Of a DNA stretch of 64,000 bases, positions 16,547-25,031 are shown piece after piece. The notes beneath the pieces are model-generated. The model was not told the origin of the DNA. It did not search any database and worked only from the letters and a program-made list of their open reading frames with translations. The DNA comes from Micromonospora solifontis. Lineage in GTDB: Bacteria > Actinomycetota > Actinomycetes > Mycobacteriales > Micromonosporaceae. Within the stretch, counting starts at the first letter, position 1; each line of letters starts with the position of its first letter. A program made the translations under genes and the position numbers. The stretch covers positions 1 through 64,000 of the forward strand of contig NZ_RJLN01000002.1 of assembly GCF_003725545.1 (NCBI RefSeq), written 5' to 3'.

Positions 16547-17064
16547 CCGGCGCAGATCCGGCGCAGGGTGCGCCCCAGCCACCAGGCGTACCCGGCCTCG
16601 ACGGCCCGGGTGACCGGCCCGGCGACGCGGACGTACCAGCGGGCCGGCCGGCTGAACGCGGTCACCTCGAAGAAGACCCCGTCGGCCGCGCGGCGCACCA
16701 GGAACGCCTCCTCGCCGATCTCCGGGTGCCCGGGCAACGTGCCGTACCCGAAGCCGGCCCGGTCCGGCTCGTCCAGCGCCCAGACCACCTCGGTGGGCCC
16801 CCAGATCCGCAGCGGCCCGACACCCAGGCCCGGGGTGACCCGCACGCCGGCGTCGGCGCGCGGCGCGGCGGTGCGCATCACCACGCCCGCCGCGCGGTGC
16901 AGCCGCCAGCCGAGCACCGCGTCCGCCGCGGCCGGGAAGCAGCCGTCCGGCAGCCGGACCCGGTGGCGCAGGTGGTGGTAGCCGGCCGGCAGGCGTCCGT
17001 CGCGGGTCGCCCCCACCTCGGGGTACGTCAGCTCGGGCACGACCACCTCCACGCGCGGGGACAC
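16540..17064 (-). CDS. DUF1990 family protein
   Basis: 174 residues from GTG 17064; other GTG codons at +5, +7 and +9 are possible starts. The opening LTYPEVGATRDGRLPAGYHH and the later FPAAADAVLGWRLHRAAGV and VRVTPGLGVGPL are hallmarks of the DUF1990 (YndJ-like) family, small SRPBCC-like proteins of unknown function common in actinobacteria. No membrane segments. It overlaps the convergent glycosylase end by 7 bp, so the two transcripts are antisense at their 3' ends. Confidence 0.8.
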   Translation of the reverse strand: MSPRVEVVVPELTYPEVGATRDGRLPAGYHHLRHRVRLPDGCFPAAADAVLGWRLHRAAGVVMRTAAPRADAGVRVTPGLGVGPLRIWGPTEVVWALDEPDRAGFGYGTLPGHPEIGEEAFLVRRAADGVFFEVTAFSRPARWYVRVAGPVTRAVEAGYAWWLGRTLRRICAGQ

Positions 17065-17132
17065 CGCCAGCGTACGGCCGGGGCGGGCGGGCCGCCCGAC
17101 GTCGGGCGGCCGGGTTGTGGTGAGCTTGCCGG

Positions 17133-17639
17133 GTGACCGACGAGGTGACCATCGCCCCGGCCGGTGTCGCGGACGCCGGCGAGATCCTCACCCTGCAGCG
17201 CGCCGCCTATCTGGTGGAGGCGCAGCGCTACGGGGACCCGTTCCTGCCCCCGCTGACCGAGACGCTGGACGAGGTCCGCGCCGCCATCGCCGGCCCGACC
17301 ATCGTGCTGGCCGCCCGGCTCGGCACCCGCGTCGTCGGCTCGGTACGCGCCCGGGTCGACGGCGACACCGCCCACGTGGGCCGGCTCGCCGTGGCCCCGG
17401 ACCTGCAGGGCCGGGGCGTCGGCGGGCGCCTGCTCGCGGCGATCGAGGCGGCCTGCGCCGGTCGGGTGGCCCGGTTCGCGCTGTTCACCGGCGCGCAGAG
17501 CGCGGCGAACCTCGGCCTGTACGACCGGCGCGGCTACCGGGTGGTGGCACACCGGCCGGACGAGAACGGCAACCGCCTGGCGGTGCTGGAGAAGACCCCC
17601 GACCCGACCCGGGGCCAGCCCGGGGACGCGCCGGCCTGA
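17133..17639 (+). CDS. GNAT-family N-acetyltransferase
   Basis: 168 residues from GTG 17133. The acetyl-CoA binding motif A reads VGRLAVAPDLQGRGVGGRLLAAIE (about residues 88-111), with the conserved Q/RxxGxG/A turn, and motif B is LGLYDRRGYRVV. The substrate is not predictable. It stands alone between a divergent DUF1990 gene and a convergent SRPBCC gene; a palindromic repeat (17751-17798) lies in its 3' flank. Confidence 0.82.
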   Translation: MTDEVTIAPAGVADAGEILTLQRAAYLVEAQRYGDPFLPPLTETLDEVRAAIAGPTIVLAARLGTRVVGSVRARVDGDTAHVGRLAVAPDLQGRGVGGRLLAAIEAACAGRVARFALFTGAQSAANLGLYDRRGYRVVAHRPDENGNRLAVLEKTPDPTRGQPGDAPA

Positions 17640-17750
17640 TCGACTCGGGATGCGGCGGGTCGGGGTGTCCCGGCCGGCGGTGGGGCCGGCCCGCCGCGGG
17701 GCGAGTTGACCAATCCCGCGCCCGCGCCGCTGGTCGGCACATTCCCCGGA

Positions 17751-17798
17751 AGCGACATGTCGCTGAGACATGAATATGGCTGAGAGACATGTCCCTCT
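17751..17798. repeat. GACATG palindromic repeat, copy 1
   Basis: 48 bp; 40 of 48 positions match copy 2 at 33313-33360. It opens with the perfect 14-bp palindrome AGCGACATGTCGCT, then carries GACATG again at offsets 17 and 36. This copy lies between two convergent genes (17639 and 17889) and overlaps no coding region I can support. Confidence 0.75.
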
Positions 17799-17888
17799 GA
17801 CGTGCGTTGCCGCGGGGTCAGCGGCACCGAGGGTGAGGAAGCCGCGGCCCGCACCCGTCGCGGCCAGGCGGGCCGAGCGGCATGGCGG

Positions 17889-18311
17889 TCAGCCCTGCTC
17901 GCAGCGGCGCTTGAGCCCGTCGGCCTCCTGCCGCAGGTAGCCCCGGATGGTCCGGCCGCCGATCAGCCCGATCAGCCAGGCGAGCGGGCCGGTCTGCGTC
18001 ATCACCAGCTCGGCGCGGACCCGACCGTCGGGCAGCGCTACCACCCGGTGCTCGCCCCGGCTGTGCACGCCCGGACTGTCGGACTCCCAGGCGAAGACGT
18101 GCGGCGCGTCGATCTCGGTGACCCGCCAGACCGCGGGACGCAGCCGGGGCTGCTCCAGCCGGGCGGCGGAGCCGAGGGTGAACGGCCCGGGCTCCAGCCG
18201 GCGCGCGGCGGTCACCGTGGGGGTCCACTCCGGCCAGCGCTCCACATCGGTCTGCACCGCCCACACCCGGTCGACGTCGGCGTTGATCTCGACGGACTCG
18301 ACGAACCGCAT
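17889..18311 (-). CDS. SRPBCC / polyketide-cyclase-like protein
   Basis: 140 residues, ATG start with the Shine-Dalgarno GGGAGGG upstream. It begins MRFVESVEINADVDRVWAV and continues WPEWTPTVTAARRLEPGPF, the standard opening of START/SRPBCC proteins such as the polyketide cyclase/dehydrase group, and ends with a long amphipathic helix (YLRQEADGLKRRCEQG). These proteins bind hydrophobic ligands in a helix-grip pocket. The ligand is unknown. Confidence 0.8.
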   Translation of the reverse strand: MRFVESVEINADVDRVWAVQTDVERWPEWTPTVTAARRLEPGPFTLGSAARLEQPRLRPAVWRVTEIDAPHVFAWESDSPGVHSRGEHRVVALPDGRVRAELVMTQTGPLAWLIGLIGGRTIRGYLRQEADGLKRRCEQG

Positions 18312-18350
18312 CCGCGCTCCCTCCCCTGAACTCCAGGGTCAGGCTACGCC

Positions 18351-18374
18351 CGGGATCGGCGCCCGGCGATCCCG
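18351..18374 (-). terminator. Hairpin after the 70-residue Cys protein gene
   Basis: Stem CGGGATCG (18351-18358) with its complement (18367-18374) and an 8-nt loop, about 10 bp beyond the - strand stop at 18384. It would insulate the SRPBCC gene downstream. Confidence 0.5.
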
Positions 18375-18383
18375 CGTCGCGGG

Positions 18384-18596
18384 TCAGGCGGCCTCGCGGA
18401 GATCGGCCAGGCCGACCGGGGCGTGCCGGCGGAGCAGCTCCTCCAGCTCGGCCACGGAGCCGACCTCGCCGATGACGTTGGCGCCGCCGCCGTGCTCGGC
18501 GCGGTAGCGGTGCACCAGCCGGTAGCGGTACCGCCCCCGGACCAGCTGCACGCTGACCCGCCAGCGTCCGCAACACCCGCAGATCCACTCCGGCAC
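18384..18596 (-). CDS. Small Cys/Arg-rich protein of unknown function (70 aa)
   Basis: 70 residues from GTG 18596. Upstream translation in this frame is low-complexity and not protein-like, so I start at this GTG, which is preceded by TACCGT at 7 nt spacing (18604-18609). Residues 4-12 are WICGCCGRW, a compact Cys cluster flanked by Trp; residues 20-32 are basic and aromatic (RGRYRYRLVHRYR); the C-terminal half is a leucine-rich helix (VAELEELLRRHAPVGLADLREA). It could bind a metal or nucleic acid, but I do not recognise the family. It runs divergently from the DNA ligase gene. Confidence 0.65.
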   Translation of the reverse strand: MPEWICGCCGRWRVSVQLVRGRYRYRLVHRYRAEHGGGANVIGEVGSVAELEELLRRHAPVGLADLREAA

Positions 18597-18603
18597 GCCG
18601 CGA

Positions 18604-18609
18604 ACGGTA
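18604..18609 (-). promoter_or_regulatory. Putative leaderless -10 hexamer TACCGT
   Basis: TACCGT on the - strand, 7 nt before GTG 18596. The same hexamer precedes msrB. It supports the short start of the 70-residue gene. Confidence 0.4.
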
Positions 18610-18732
18610 GCGCTGAGCTGCGGTTTCACTATCCGGGCGGGCGGGACGAACGGGTCGGTGCGGGGACACGCCGCCCGGCACCGCCGGTGATCTGCCTCAC
18701 GACCGTCGGTGGCGTCTGATTGACTGGTCGCC

Positions 18733-19845
18733 GTGGACCTGCCGATCAACCCGCCGGTCGAGCCGATGCTGGCCAAGAGCGTGCCCCAGCTGCCCACCGC
18801 GCCCGGCATGACGTACGAGCCGAAGTGGGACGGCTTCCGCTGCATCATCTTCCGGGACGGGGACGAGGTCGAGCTGGCCAGCCGGGGCGGCAAGACGATG
18901 ACCCGCTACTTCCCGGAGGTCGTCGCGCAGGCGCTCCGCCAGCTCCCCGAGCGGTGCGCGGTCGACGGCGAGCTGATCGTGATCCGCCGCGACGGCCCGG
19001 GCGGGCAGCCCCGGCTCGACTTCGAGCTGCTCGCCCAGCGCATCCACCCGGCCGCCTCGCGGGTGAAGCTGCTCGCCGAGACCACCCCGGCCGACTTCGT
19101 GGCCTTCGACCTGCTCGCCCTCGACGACGAGCCGCTGATCGACCGGCCCTACCCGGAGCGGCGGGCCGCGCTGGAGAAGGCGCTGGCCAAGGTCCGCCCG
19201 CCGGTGCACGTCACCCAGATCACCACCGACCCGGAGACGGCCCGGCGCTGGTTCGACGTCTTCGAGGGCGCCGGGCTGGACGGCCTCATCGTCAAGCCGG
19301 CCGACCTGCCGTACGAGCCGGGCAAGCGGCTCATGTTCAAGGTCAAGCACGCCCGCACCGCCGACGCGGTGGTGGCCGGCTTCCGCTGGCACAAGTCCGG
19401 CCCGGTGGTCGGCTCGCTGCTGCTCGGCCTCTACGACGACGCCGGCGTGCTGCACCACATCGGGGTCAGCTCCTCGTTCACCGCGGCCCGGCGCAAGGAG
19501 CTGCTGGACGAGTTGGCGCCGTACCGGGACGCCGGCGGCGACCACCCGTGGGTGCACGGCGACCACGAGCGCGGGCAGCGCATCCCCGGCGGGGTGAGCC
19601 GGTGGACCGGCACGAAGAACCTCGAGTGGGAGCCGCTGCGCCCCGAGCTGGTGGCCGAGGTCGGCTACGACGCGATGGAGGGCGACCGGCTGCGGCACAC
19701 CGCCCAGTTCGTCCGCTGGCGCCCCGACCGCGATCCCCGCTCCTGCACCTACGACCAGCTTGAGCGCCCGATCCGCTACGACGTGGACCAGGTGCTGCGC
19801 GGGGACCCGGCGGCGACGGCCGGCGGTGGGGGCGGCCGGGCGTAG
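18733..19845 (+). CDS. ligC: ATP-dependent DNA ligase (LigC type)
   Basis: 370 residues from GTG 18733. The adenylation motif EPKWDGFR (Lys31 takes the AMP) and later ligase motifs are present: VDGELIV, DFVAFDLLALD, GLDGLIVKP and RLMFKVKH, followed by an OB-fold domain. Length and lack of extra domains match the actinobacterial LigC-type single-module ligases, which join nicks and work with the stand-alone LigD polymerase domain in repair of ends and ribonucleotide-containing gaps. That partner is at 31055-32083, not adjacent. A polymerase or nuclease domain is absent from this chain. Confidence 0.88.
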   Translation: MDLPINPPVEPMLAKSVPQLPTAPGMTYEPKWDGFRCIIFRDGDEVELASRGGKTMTRYFPEVVAQALRQLPERCAVDGELIVIRRDGPGGQPRLDFELLAQRIHPAASRVKLLAETTPADFVAFDLLALDDEPLIDRPYPERRAALEKALAKVRPPVHVTQITTDPETARRWFDVFEGAGLDGLIVKPADLPYEPGKRLMFKVKHARTADAVVAGFRWHKSGPVVGSLLLGLYDDAGVLHHIGVSSSFTAARRKELLDELAPYRDAGGDHPWVHGDHERGQRIPGGVSRWTGTKNLEWEPLRPELVAEVGYDAMEGDRLRHTAQFVRWRPDRDPRSCTYDQLERPIRYDVDQVLRGDPAATAGGGGGRA

Positions 19846-19879
19846 CCTGGCCGTCGACACGATCATGGAAGGCTCCCAC

Positions 19880-21469
19880 GTGACCCGCTTCTCCGACCGG
19901 ATCCGCCGGATCCGACCGGCCCTGGCCGGGTTCGCCGCGGCGGTGCTGCTCACCGCCGGGTGCACCCTGCCGGTGATCGCCCCGCGCGTCGAGGGCCAGG
20001 GCGAGGCCGCTCCGCCGGGCACCGCCCCGACCTGGCGGGCCTGCCCGGAGGTCCCCGACGAACTGGTGGGCCGGGGCGCGCAGGGCATGCGCTACGAGTG
20101 CGCCCGGATCGCCGTACCCCGGAACTGGGGCAACGGCGCGGCGACCGGCGCGACCGCCGGGCCGGGCACCGGCGAGACCTTCGAGATCGCGCTGATCCGG
20201 ATCCGGTCGGAGCGCCAGCACGACCGGATCGGCTCGCTCGTGGTCAACCCCGGCGGGCCCGGCGCCTCCGGCGTGGACACCGCCGTCTACCTCTCGTACG
20301 GCTCCGGGTTCGGCGGGCTGCCGGCCGCGGTGACCGACCGGTTCGACATCGTCGGCTTCGACCCGCGCGGGGTGGCCCGGTCCAGCCCGGTGAAGTGCAT
20401 CCCCGACGCCGACCTGGACGCCAGCTTCGGCTACGACCCCGACCCGCAGAGCCAGGCGTCGTTCGACGGCTTCGCCGACCTCAACGGGCGGATCGGGCGG
20501 CGGTGCGGCGACAGGTACGGCGACCAGCTCCCGCTCTACGGCACCGAGCAGGCGGCCCGGGACATGGACGCGGTCCGCGCGGCGGTGGGCGACGAGAAGC
20601 TGACCTACCTCGGCTACTCGTACGGCACCCTGCTCGGCGCCACCTACGCCCAGCTCTACCCGCAACGGGTCCGGGCGCTGGTGCTCGACGGCGCGGTGGA
20701 CCCGCAGCAGAAGCTGATCGCCGGGTCGGAGAGCCAGGCGAAGGGCTTCGAGCGGGCGTTCGACAACTTCGCCCGCTGGTGCGGCGCGAACGCCGGCCGG
20801 TGCCCGATCGCGCCGGACGCCCGGGGCGCGGTCACCTCCGCCATCGACAAGGCCCGGGTCTCCCCGGTACGCGGCCGGGACGGCCGGGAGGCCACCGCCG
20901 GCTGGGTCTTCTACGCGGTGATCTCCTCCCTCTACACCGAGACGGGTTGGCAGGAGCTGGCCCGGGCGATCGACTCGTTGCAGGGCGGCGACCCGACCGG
21001 AGTGTTCAAGCTCGCCGACGCGTACGCGGGCCGGGAGGAGAACGGGCACTACTCGAACCTGTTCGACGCCAACATGGCGGTGAACTGCGCCGACGAGACG
21101 GAGAAGCCGTCGATCCCGCAGATTCGCCAGCTCCAGTCGCAGTGGCGCGCGAAGTACCCGCTCTTCGGTCCGGCCCTGGCGGTCGGGATGCTCGGCTGCG
21201 TGCAGTGGCCGGGCGGGCGCGACCCGTACCCGACCGGCAAGGCGGCGGGCGCGCCACCGATCCTGGTCGTCGGCACCACCGGCGACCCGGCAACGCCGTA
21301 CGAGCAGACCGCCGCGCTCGCCTCGATGCTGGGCGTCGGGCAGGTGCTCACCTGGGAGGGCGAGGGGCACACGGCGTACCCGCAGACCGCCTGCGTGACG
21401 AACGCGGTCGACGCGTACCTGATCTCGCTCACCGTCCCCCGGGCGGGGTTGCGCTGCCCCGCCCGGTGA
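19880..21469 (+). CDS. Secreted S33-type tripeptidyl aminopeptidase lipoprotein
   Basis: 529 residues from GTG 19880, chosen because GGAAGG lies 7 nt upstream; an ATG at 19865 overlaps that site. The signal peptide ends in LLTAGC, a lipobox. The alpha/beta-hydrolase core has VVNPGGPGASG (oxyanion region), the nucleophile elbow GYSYGT (Ser247), TTGDPATP with the Asp and GEGHTAY with the His. This matches the Streptomyces SlpD/SlpE and Tap group of secreted peptidases that clip N-terminal tripeptides. The protein should be anchored outside the membrane. A hairpin overlaps the stop codon. Confidence 0.85.
   Translation: MTRFSDRIRRIRPALAGFAAAVLLTAGCTLPVIAPRVEGQGEAAPPGTAPTWRACPEVPDELVGRGAQGMRYECARIAVPRNWGNGAATGATAGPGTGETFEIALIRIRSERQHDRIGSLVVNPGGPGASGVDTAVYLSYGSGFGGLPAAVTDRFDIVGFDPRGVARSSPVKCIPDADLDASFGYDPDPQSQASFDGFADLNGRIGRRCGDRYGDQLPLYGTEQAARDMDAVRAAVGDEKLTYLGYSYGTLLGATYAQLYPQRVRALVLDGAVDPQQKLIAGSESQAKGFERAFDNFARWCGANAGRCPIAPDARGAVTSAIDKARVSPVRGRDGREATAGWVFYAVISSLYTETGWQELARAIDSLQGGDPTGVFKLADAYAGREENGHYSNLFDANMAVNCADETEKPSIPQIRQLQSQWRAKYPLFGPALAVGMLGCVQWPGGRDPYPTGKAAGAPPILVVGTTGDPATPYEQTAALASMLGVGQVLTWEGEGHTAYPQTACVTNAVDAYLISLTVPRAGLRCPAR
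21439..21466 (+). terminator. Hairpin terminator overlapping the S33 peptidase stop
   Basis: A 10-bp stem (21439-21448 with 21457-21466) and an 8-nt loop TTGCGCTG end just before the TGA at 21467. A second weaker inverted repeat (21475-21482 with 21499-21506) follows, on the way to the convergent channel gene. Confidence 0.55.
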
Positions 21470-21594
21470 CGGTGCGCGGGCCGGTCAGCCGGCCGGCGGG
21501 CCCGCGATCGAGGACGGGCCACGGTGGACGGTGCGCGAGACCCTGCACTGGTGGTGGGCGCTGCGTACCTGGCTGGAGCGCTGACCGGGCGGTC

Positions 21595-22104
21595 TCACCG
21601 CCCCCGTCGGCGGCGGCGCCGCGCGGACCGCTCCCAGAGCGGATCGTCGCTGCCCGGCCCGTGCGCCGGTGGGCGGGGCTCCGGCTCGGGCACCTCGATG
21701 CCCTGCCGGGCCGCCATCTCCTCCAGCAGCGCCCGCAGCCGGCGTACGTCGGCCTTCAACTCCTCCTGCTCGTCGTGCTCGAAGGCGTCGTCGTCGACGA
21801 TGAGCCGGCTGGCGAAGTGCGCGGTGATGAGCGGGATCACCAGCAGCACCATGGTGGAGATGAGCAGCGCGGCGAGGAACCGGCCCGCGACGGTGGTCGG
21901 CGAGATGTCGCCGTAGCCGACCGTGGAGGCGGTCACCACCGCCCACCAGACGGAGTCGGCGGCGCTCTTGTGCTCGGCGTGGCTGTAGAGGACGCCCGCC
22001 ACCACGATCATCAGCAGGTACGACACGATCAGGGTCCGCGGCGAGTTGGCGAACCACACCAGGCCCCGGTAGATCAACCGGAACGGCAGCAGCAGGGCGT
22101 CCAT
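21595..22104 (-). CDS. Two-TM potassium-channel-like protein
   Basis: 169 residues from ATG 22104. Two transmembrane helices flank a pore loop with the potassium selectivity filter TVGYGD (residues 61-66), the Ion_trans_2 layout. The cytoplasmic tail has a coiled coil (LKADVRRLRALLEEMAARQ) and ends in a run of Arg. An upstream GTG at 22158 would add 18 non-hydrophobic residues; I prefer the ATG because CAGCAT sits exactly 6 nt before it, as in other leaderless starts here. No RCK gating domain is present, so the tail helix may set tetramer assembly. Confidence 0.85.
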   Translation of the reverse strand: MDALLLPFRLIYRGLVWFANSPRTLIVSYLLMIVVAGVLYSHAEHKSAADSVWWAVVTASTVGYGDISPTTVAGRFLAALLISTMVLLVIPLITAHFASRLIVDDDAFEHDEQEELKADVRRLRALLEEMAARQGIEVPEPEPRPPAHGPGSDDPLWERSARRRRRRGR

Positions 22105-22110
22105 GGCGAC

Positions 22111-22116
22111 ATGCTG
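22111..22116 (-). promoter_or_regulatory. Putative leaderless -10 hexamer CAGCAT (channel gene)
   Basis: CAGCAT on the - strand, 6 nt before ATG 22104; no Shine-Dalgarno is present. Confidence 0.35.
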
Positions 22117-22163
22117 CCCGGTGCCGGCAAGCGCCGCCCGTACATCGCCCGTGGCCACTGTGT

Positions 22164-22169
22164 CAGGCT
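22164..22169 (+). promoter_or_regulatory. Putative leaderless -10 hexamer CAGGCT (GNAT gene)
   Basis: CAGGCT followed by GCCGGC and then ATG 22176. The DUF3000 gene has TAGGCT plus the same GCCGGC and ATG. Confidence 0.4.
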
Positions 22170-22175
22170 GCCGGC

Positions 22176-22628
22176 ATGACCGACGTGATCTTCCGGGAGG
22201 CGGTCCGCGCGGACCTGCCGGCCGTCATCGCCCTGCTCGCCGACGACGTGCTGGGCAAGGCGCGCGACTTCACCGCGGTGGACGAGGCGTACGAGAAGGC
22301 GTTCGCCGACATCACCGCCGACCCGCGCAACCACCTGGTGGTCGCCGATCGCGGCGGCGAGCTGGTCGGCTGCATGCAGATCACCTACATCCCGGGGCTG
22401 GGCCGGCACGGCGCCGAGCGGTCCCTGATCGAGGCGGTGCGGGTCCGTTCGGACCTGCGCGGGCAGGGGCTGGGCCGGGAGATGATGACCTGGGCGATCG
22501 ACCGCGCCCGCGAGCGGGGTTGCGCCCTGGTGCAGCTCACCACCGACAAGTCCCGCACCGACGCGCACCGCTTCTATCACCACCTCGGCTTCGTGGCCAG
22601 TCACGAGGGGATGAAGCTGGCGTTGTGA
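22176..22628 (+). CDS. GNAT-family N-acetyltransferase
   Basis: 150 residues, ATG start. IEAVRVRSDLRGQGLGREMMTWAIDRA is motif A with the R/QxxGxG acetyl-CoA loop, and TDAHRFYHHLGFVASHEGMKL is motif B. It resembles the common single-domain acetyltransferases with unknown small substrates. It is divergent from the channel gene with a 71-bp spacer that would hold both promoters. Confidence 0.85.
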   Translation: MTDVIFREAVRADLPAVIALLADDVLGKARDFTAVDEAYEKAFADITADPRNHLVVADRGGELVGCMQITYIPGLGRHGAERSLIEAVRVRSDLRGQGLGREMMTWAIDRARERGCALVQLTTDKSRTDAHRFYHHLGFVASHEGMKLAL

Positions 22629-22727
22629 CGGACCGCTCCCCCACGCCGGGGAGCCGGTTCCCCGGCGGGCGGGAGGGCGGCACCGGGTCGCCGGGGAAGG
22701 CTGGACGGACAGCCGAGGAGGAACGTC

Positions 22728-23246
22728 ATGTCCGTCACCACCCTGCCCACCGGCCGGCCCGCCCCCGCCTGGGCGGAACGCGTCGCCCACCTGATCCCGC
22801 TGGTCGTGCTCCCGTCCGGTCTATGGCGGATCGCCCTGGTCGCCGGGGTCCCGATCGGCGCCTCGGCGCACGGGGTGCCGGTCCACCTCGGGGTCGGCGA
22901 GAGCGTCTACATCGTCGCACTGAGCCTCGTGTCGGAGGCGCTGGCACTGCTCGCCTTCGGCCTGGTCCGCCCCTGGGGCGAGGTGCTCCCCCGATGGCTG
23001 CCGCTGCTCGGTGCGCGCCGGGTGCCGCCGCTGTTCGCGGTCACCGTCGCCACCGCCGGCGCCGTCGCGCTCACCCTGATCTGGGGGTACGCGGCGTGGG
23101 GCGTCGTCGTCGACGGCAACGACCTGGATTTCTCGCCCGCCGGCTTCGCCCTGCTGGTGGCCTGTTACCTCCCCCTCCTGCTCTGGGGTCCGCTCCTGCT
23201 CGCCCTGACGGTCGCCTACCACCACCGCCGCCGCCCACCCGCATGA
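22728..23246 (+). CDS. Small multi-pass membrane protein of unknown function
   Basis: 172 residues, ATG start with a strong GAGGAGGAA ribosome site. Four hydrophobic segments are visible (about residues 22-45, 58-80, 100-128 and 138-162) with short basic loops and a C-terminal HHRRRPPA tail. I recognise no family motif. It is convergent with the ABC transporter operon, with only a 24-bp gap and no clear terminator between them. Confidence 0.8.
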   Translation: MSVTTLPTGRPAPAWAERVAHLIPLVVLPSGLWRIALVAGVPIGASAHGVPVHLGVGESVYIVALSLVSEALALLAFGLVRPWGEVLPRWLPLLGARRVPPLFAVTVATAGAVALTLIWGYAAWGVVVDGNDLDFSPAGFALLVACYLPLLLWGPLLLALTVAYHHRRRPPA

Positions 23247-23270
23247 TCGGCGGGGTGGGCGGCGGGACGG

Positions 23271-23990
23271 TCAGGCGTCGACCAGGCGGCCGTCGCGGAG
23301 GGTGAGGGTACGGTCGGCCATCTCGATCAGGGCCGGGTCGTGGGTGGCCACCAGGGCCGTCATCCCCTTCGCGTGCACCACGGCCCGGAGCAGGTCCATG
23401 ATGGCGCGGCCGGTCTCCGAGTCCAGCTGGCCGGTCGGCTCGTCGGCGATGAGCAGGTCCGGCTCGTTCGCCAGCGCCCGGGCCACGGCGACCCGCTGCT
23501 GCTGCCCGCCGGAGAGCTCGTACGGCCGTTGCGCCGCGTGGCCGCCCAGCCCGACCAGTTCCAGCAGCACGGCGACCCGCTGCTCCCGCTCCGCGGCCGG
23601 CACCTTGGCCAGCCGCAGCGGCACCCCGACGTTCTCCGCGGCCGACAGGATCGGCACCAGGCCGAAGGTCTGGAAGACGAAGCCCACGGTCCCCCGGCGC
23701 AGCGCCAGCAGCTCCCGCTCGCTGGCCGCGGTCACCTCGTGCCCGGCCACCCGGATCCGGCCGGAGTCCGGCCGGTCCAGCCCGCCGACCAGGTTCAGCA
23801 GGGTGGTCTTGCCGGCGCCGGAGCGGCCCCGGACGGCGACCAGCTCGCCCCGACCGGCGGAGAGGGAGACGTCCCGCACCGCGTGCACGGCGTGCTCGCC
23901 CCGGCCGAAGGTACGGCTCACCCCCTCCACCCGGAGCACCTCGTCGGTGGTGGCCACCGCGACCGGCGCCATGACGGACCGCTCGGTCAT
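23271..23990 (-). CDS. ABC transporter ATPase (MacB/LolD-type), second ATPase of the operon
   Basis: 239 residues; ATG 23990 overlaps the upstream stop (ATGA). Walker A is GRSGAGKTT (residues 55-63), the signature is LSGGQQQRVAVARAL and Walker B is LLIADEPTGQLD. The LolD/MacB/FtsE group powers FtsX-type permeases, and two such permeases lie upstream in the same operon. It probably energises lipid or peptide handling at the membrane rather than classical transport. Confidence 0.9.
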   Translation of the reverse strand: MTERSVMAPVAVATTDEVLRVEGVSRTFGRGEHAVHAVRDVSLSAGRGELVAVRGRSGAGKTTLLNLVGGLDRPDSGRIRVAGHEVTAASERELLALRRGTVGFVFQTFGLVPILSAAENVGVPLRLAKVPAAEREQRVAVLLELVGLGGHAAQRPYELSGGQQQRVAVARALANEPDLLIADEPTGQLDSETGRAIMDLLRAVVHAKGMTALVATHDPALIEMADRTLTLRDGRLVDA

Positions 23991-25030
23991 CGCTCACTCT
24001 CCTCGGCGTGCGCCCGGTCGCCGGGCCGCACCTCGACGTGGTCGGGTTCCAGGTTGAGCCGGACCCGGTCGCGCAGCGACAGGGCGTCCACGAAGGGCGC
24101 CGGCAGCTGCATCCGGCCGGTGCGGTCCAGCACCGCGTACTCCTCGGAGACCAGCTCGGTGCTCCCGTCGGCGGCGACGCGCGCGGTCCGGCGTACCTCC
24201 GAGGAGGTCCGGCCGTCGCGGATGGCGACGGTCCGGCGGACCTGACCGGCGACGGCGTGGTCGTGGGTGACCACCACGATGGTGACGCCCAGCTCGGCGT
24301 TGATGGTCCGCAGCGCGGCGAAGACCTCGGCCCCGGTCGCCTCGTCCAGCTCGCCGGTCGGCTCGTCGGCGAAGAGCACCTCCGGGTCGTTGGCCACCGC
24401 CACGGCGACCGCGCAGCGCTGCTGCTCGCCGCCGCTCATCTGGCCGGGCTTCCGGTTCGCGCAGTAGCCGACGCCGACCAGGTCGAGCAGCTCGCGGGCC
24501 CGGGCCCGGCGGGCCCGGCGGGACCGCCCGCCGGCCAGCTTCATCGGCAGCTCCACGTTCTCCAGCGCGGTCAGGTACGGCAGCAGGTTCCGGCCGGTCT
24601 GCTGCCAGACGAAACCGACCACCTGGCGCCGGTAGGCGAGCCGCCGCCGGCTCGACAGGGCCAGCAGGTCGTACTCGGCGACCCGGGCGATGCCGGCGGT
24701 CGGTGTGTCCAGCCCGGAGAGGATGTTGAGCAGGGTCGACTTGCCGGACCCGGAGGCCCCGACGATCGCCACCAGTTCGCCCCGGTCGATGACCAGGTCG
24801 AGGCCCTGGAGGGCGACCACCTCCACCCCTTCGGTCTTGAAGATACGCACCAGGCCGTCGCAGACGATGTGCCCGCGCAACCGGTCCCGGCCGCCGGCCC
24901 GTTCCGCCGCGCGCTGCGCGGCGCGCTGCTGCAGGGCGGCCAGGTCCGGCACGGCGGAAACTGGCTGTCCGGGGTCGGAGCGCGGCGCCAGACGCGCCGA
25001 ACCCGGATGGCCATAGGCGGTCCCTGTCAT
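23987..25030 (-). CDS. ABC transporter ATPase (MacB/LolD-type), first ATPase of the operon
   Basis: 347 residues, longer than usual (about 230). An N-terminal extension of about 50 residues is Ala/Arg-rich. The ATPase core follows with Walker A GASGSGKST (91-99), signature MSGGEQQRCAVAVAVAND and Walker B VLFADEPTGELD. A C-terminal extension of about 70 residues includes LDRTGRMQLPAPFVDALSLRDRVRL, a segment resembling AbrB/SpoVT-like strands seen at the end of some actinobacterial ATPases. The start lies 2 bp after the permease stop. Confidence 0.88.
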   Translation of the reverse strand: MTGTAYGHPGSARLAPRSDPGQPVSAVPDLAALQQRAAQRAAERAGGRDRLRGHIVCDGLVRIFKTEGVEVVALQGLDLVIDRGELVAIVGASGSGKSTLLNILSGLDTPTAGIARVAEYDLLALSSRRRLAYRRQVVGFVWQQTGRNLLPYLTALENVELPMKLAGGRSRRARRARARELLDLVGVGYCANRKPGQMSGGEQQRCAVAVAVANDPEVLFADEPTGELDEATGAEVFAALRTINAELGVTIVVVTHDHAVAGQVRRTVAIRDGRTSSEVRRTARVAADGSTELVSEEYAVLDRTGRMQLPAPFVDALSLRDRVRLNLEPDHVEVRPGDRAHAEESER

Positions 25031-25031
25031 C

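Noticed and set aside
17751-17798. GACATG repeat as a tRNA or CRISPR fragment
   Set aside because: No cloverleaf and no array; only two distant copies in noncoding DNA.
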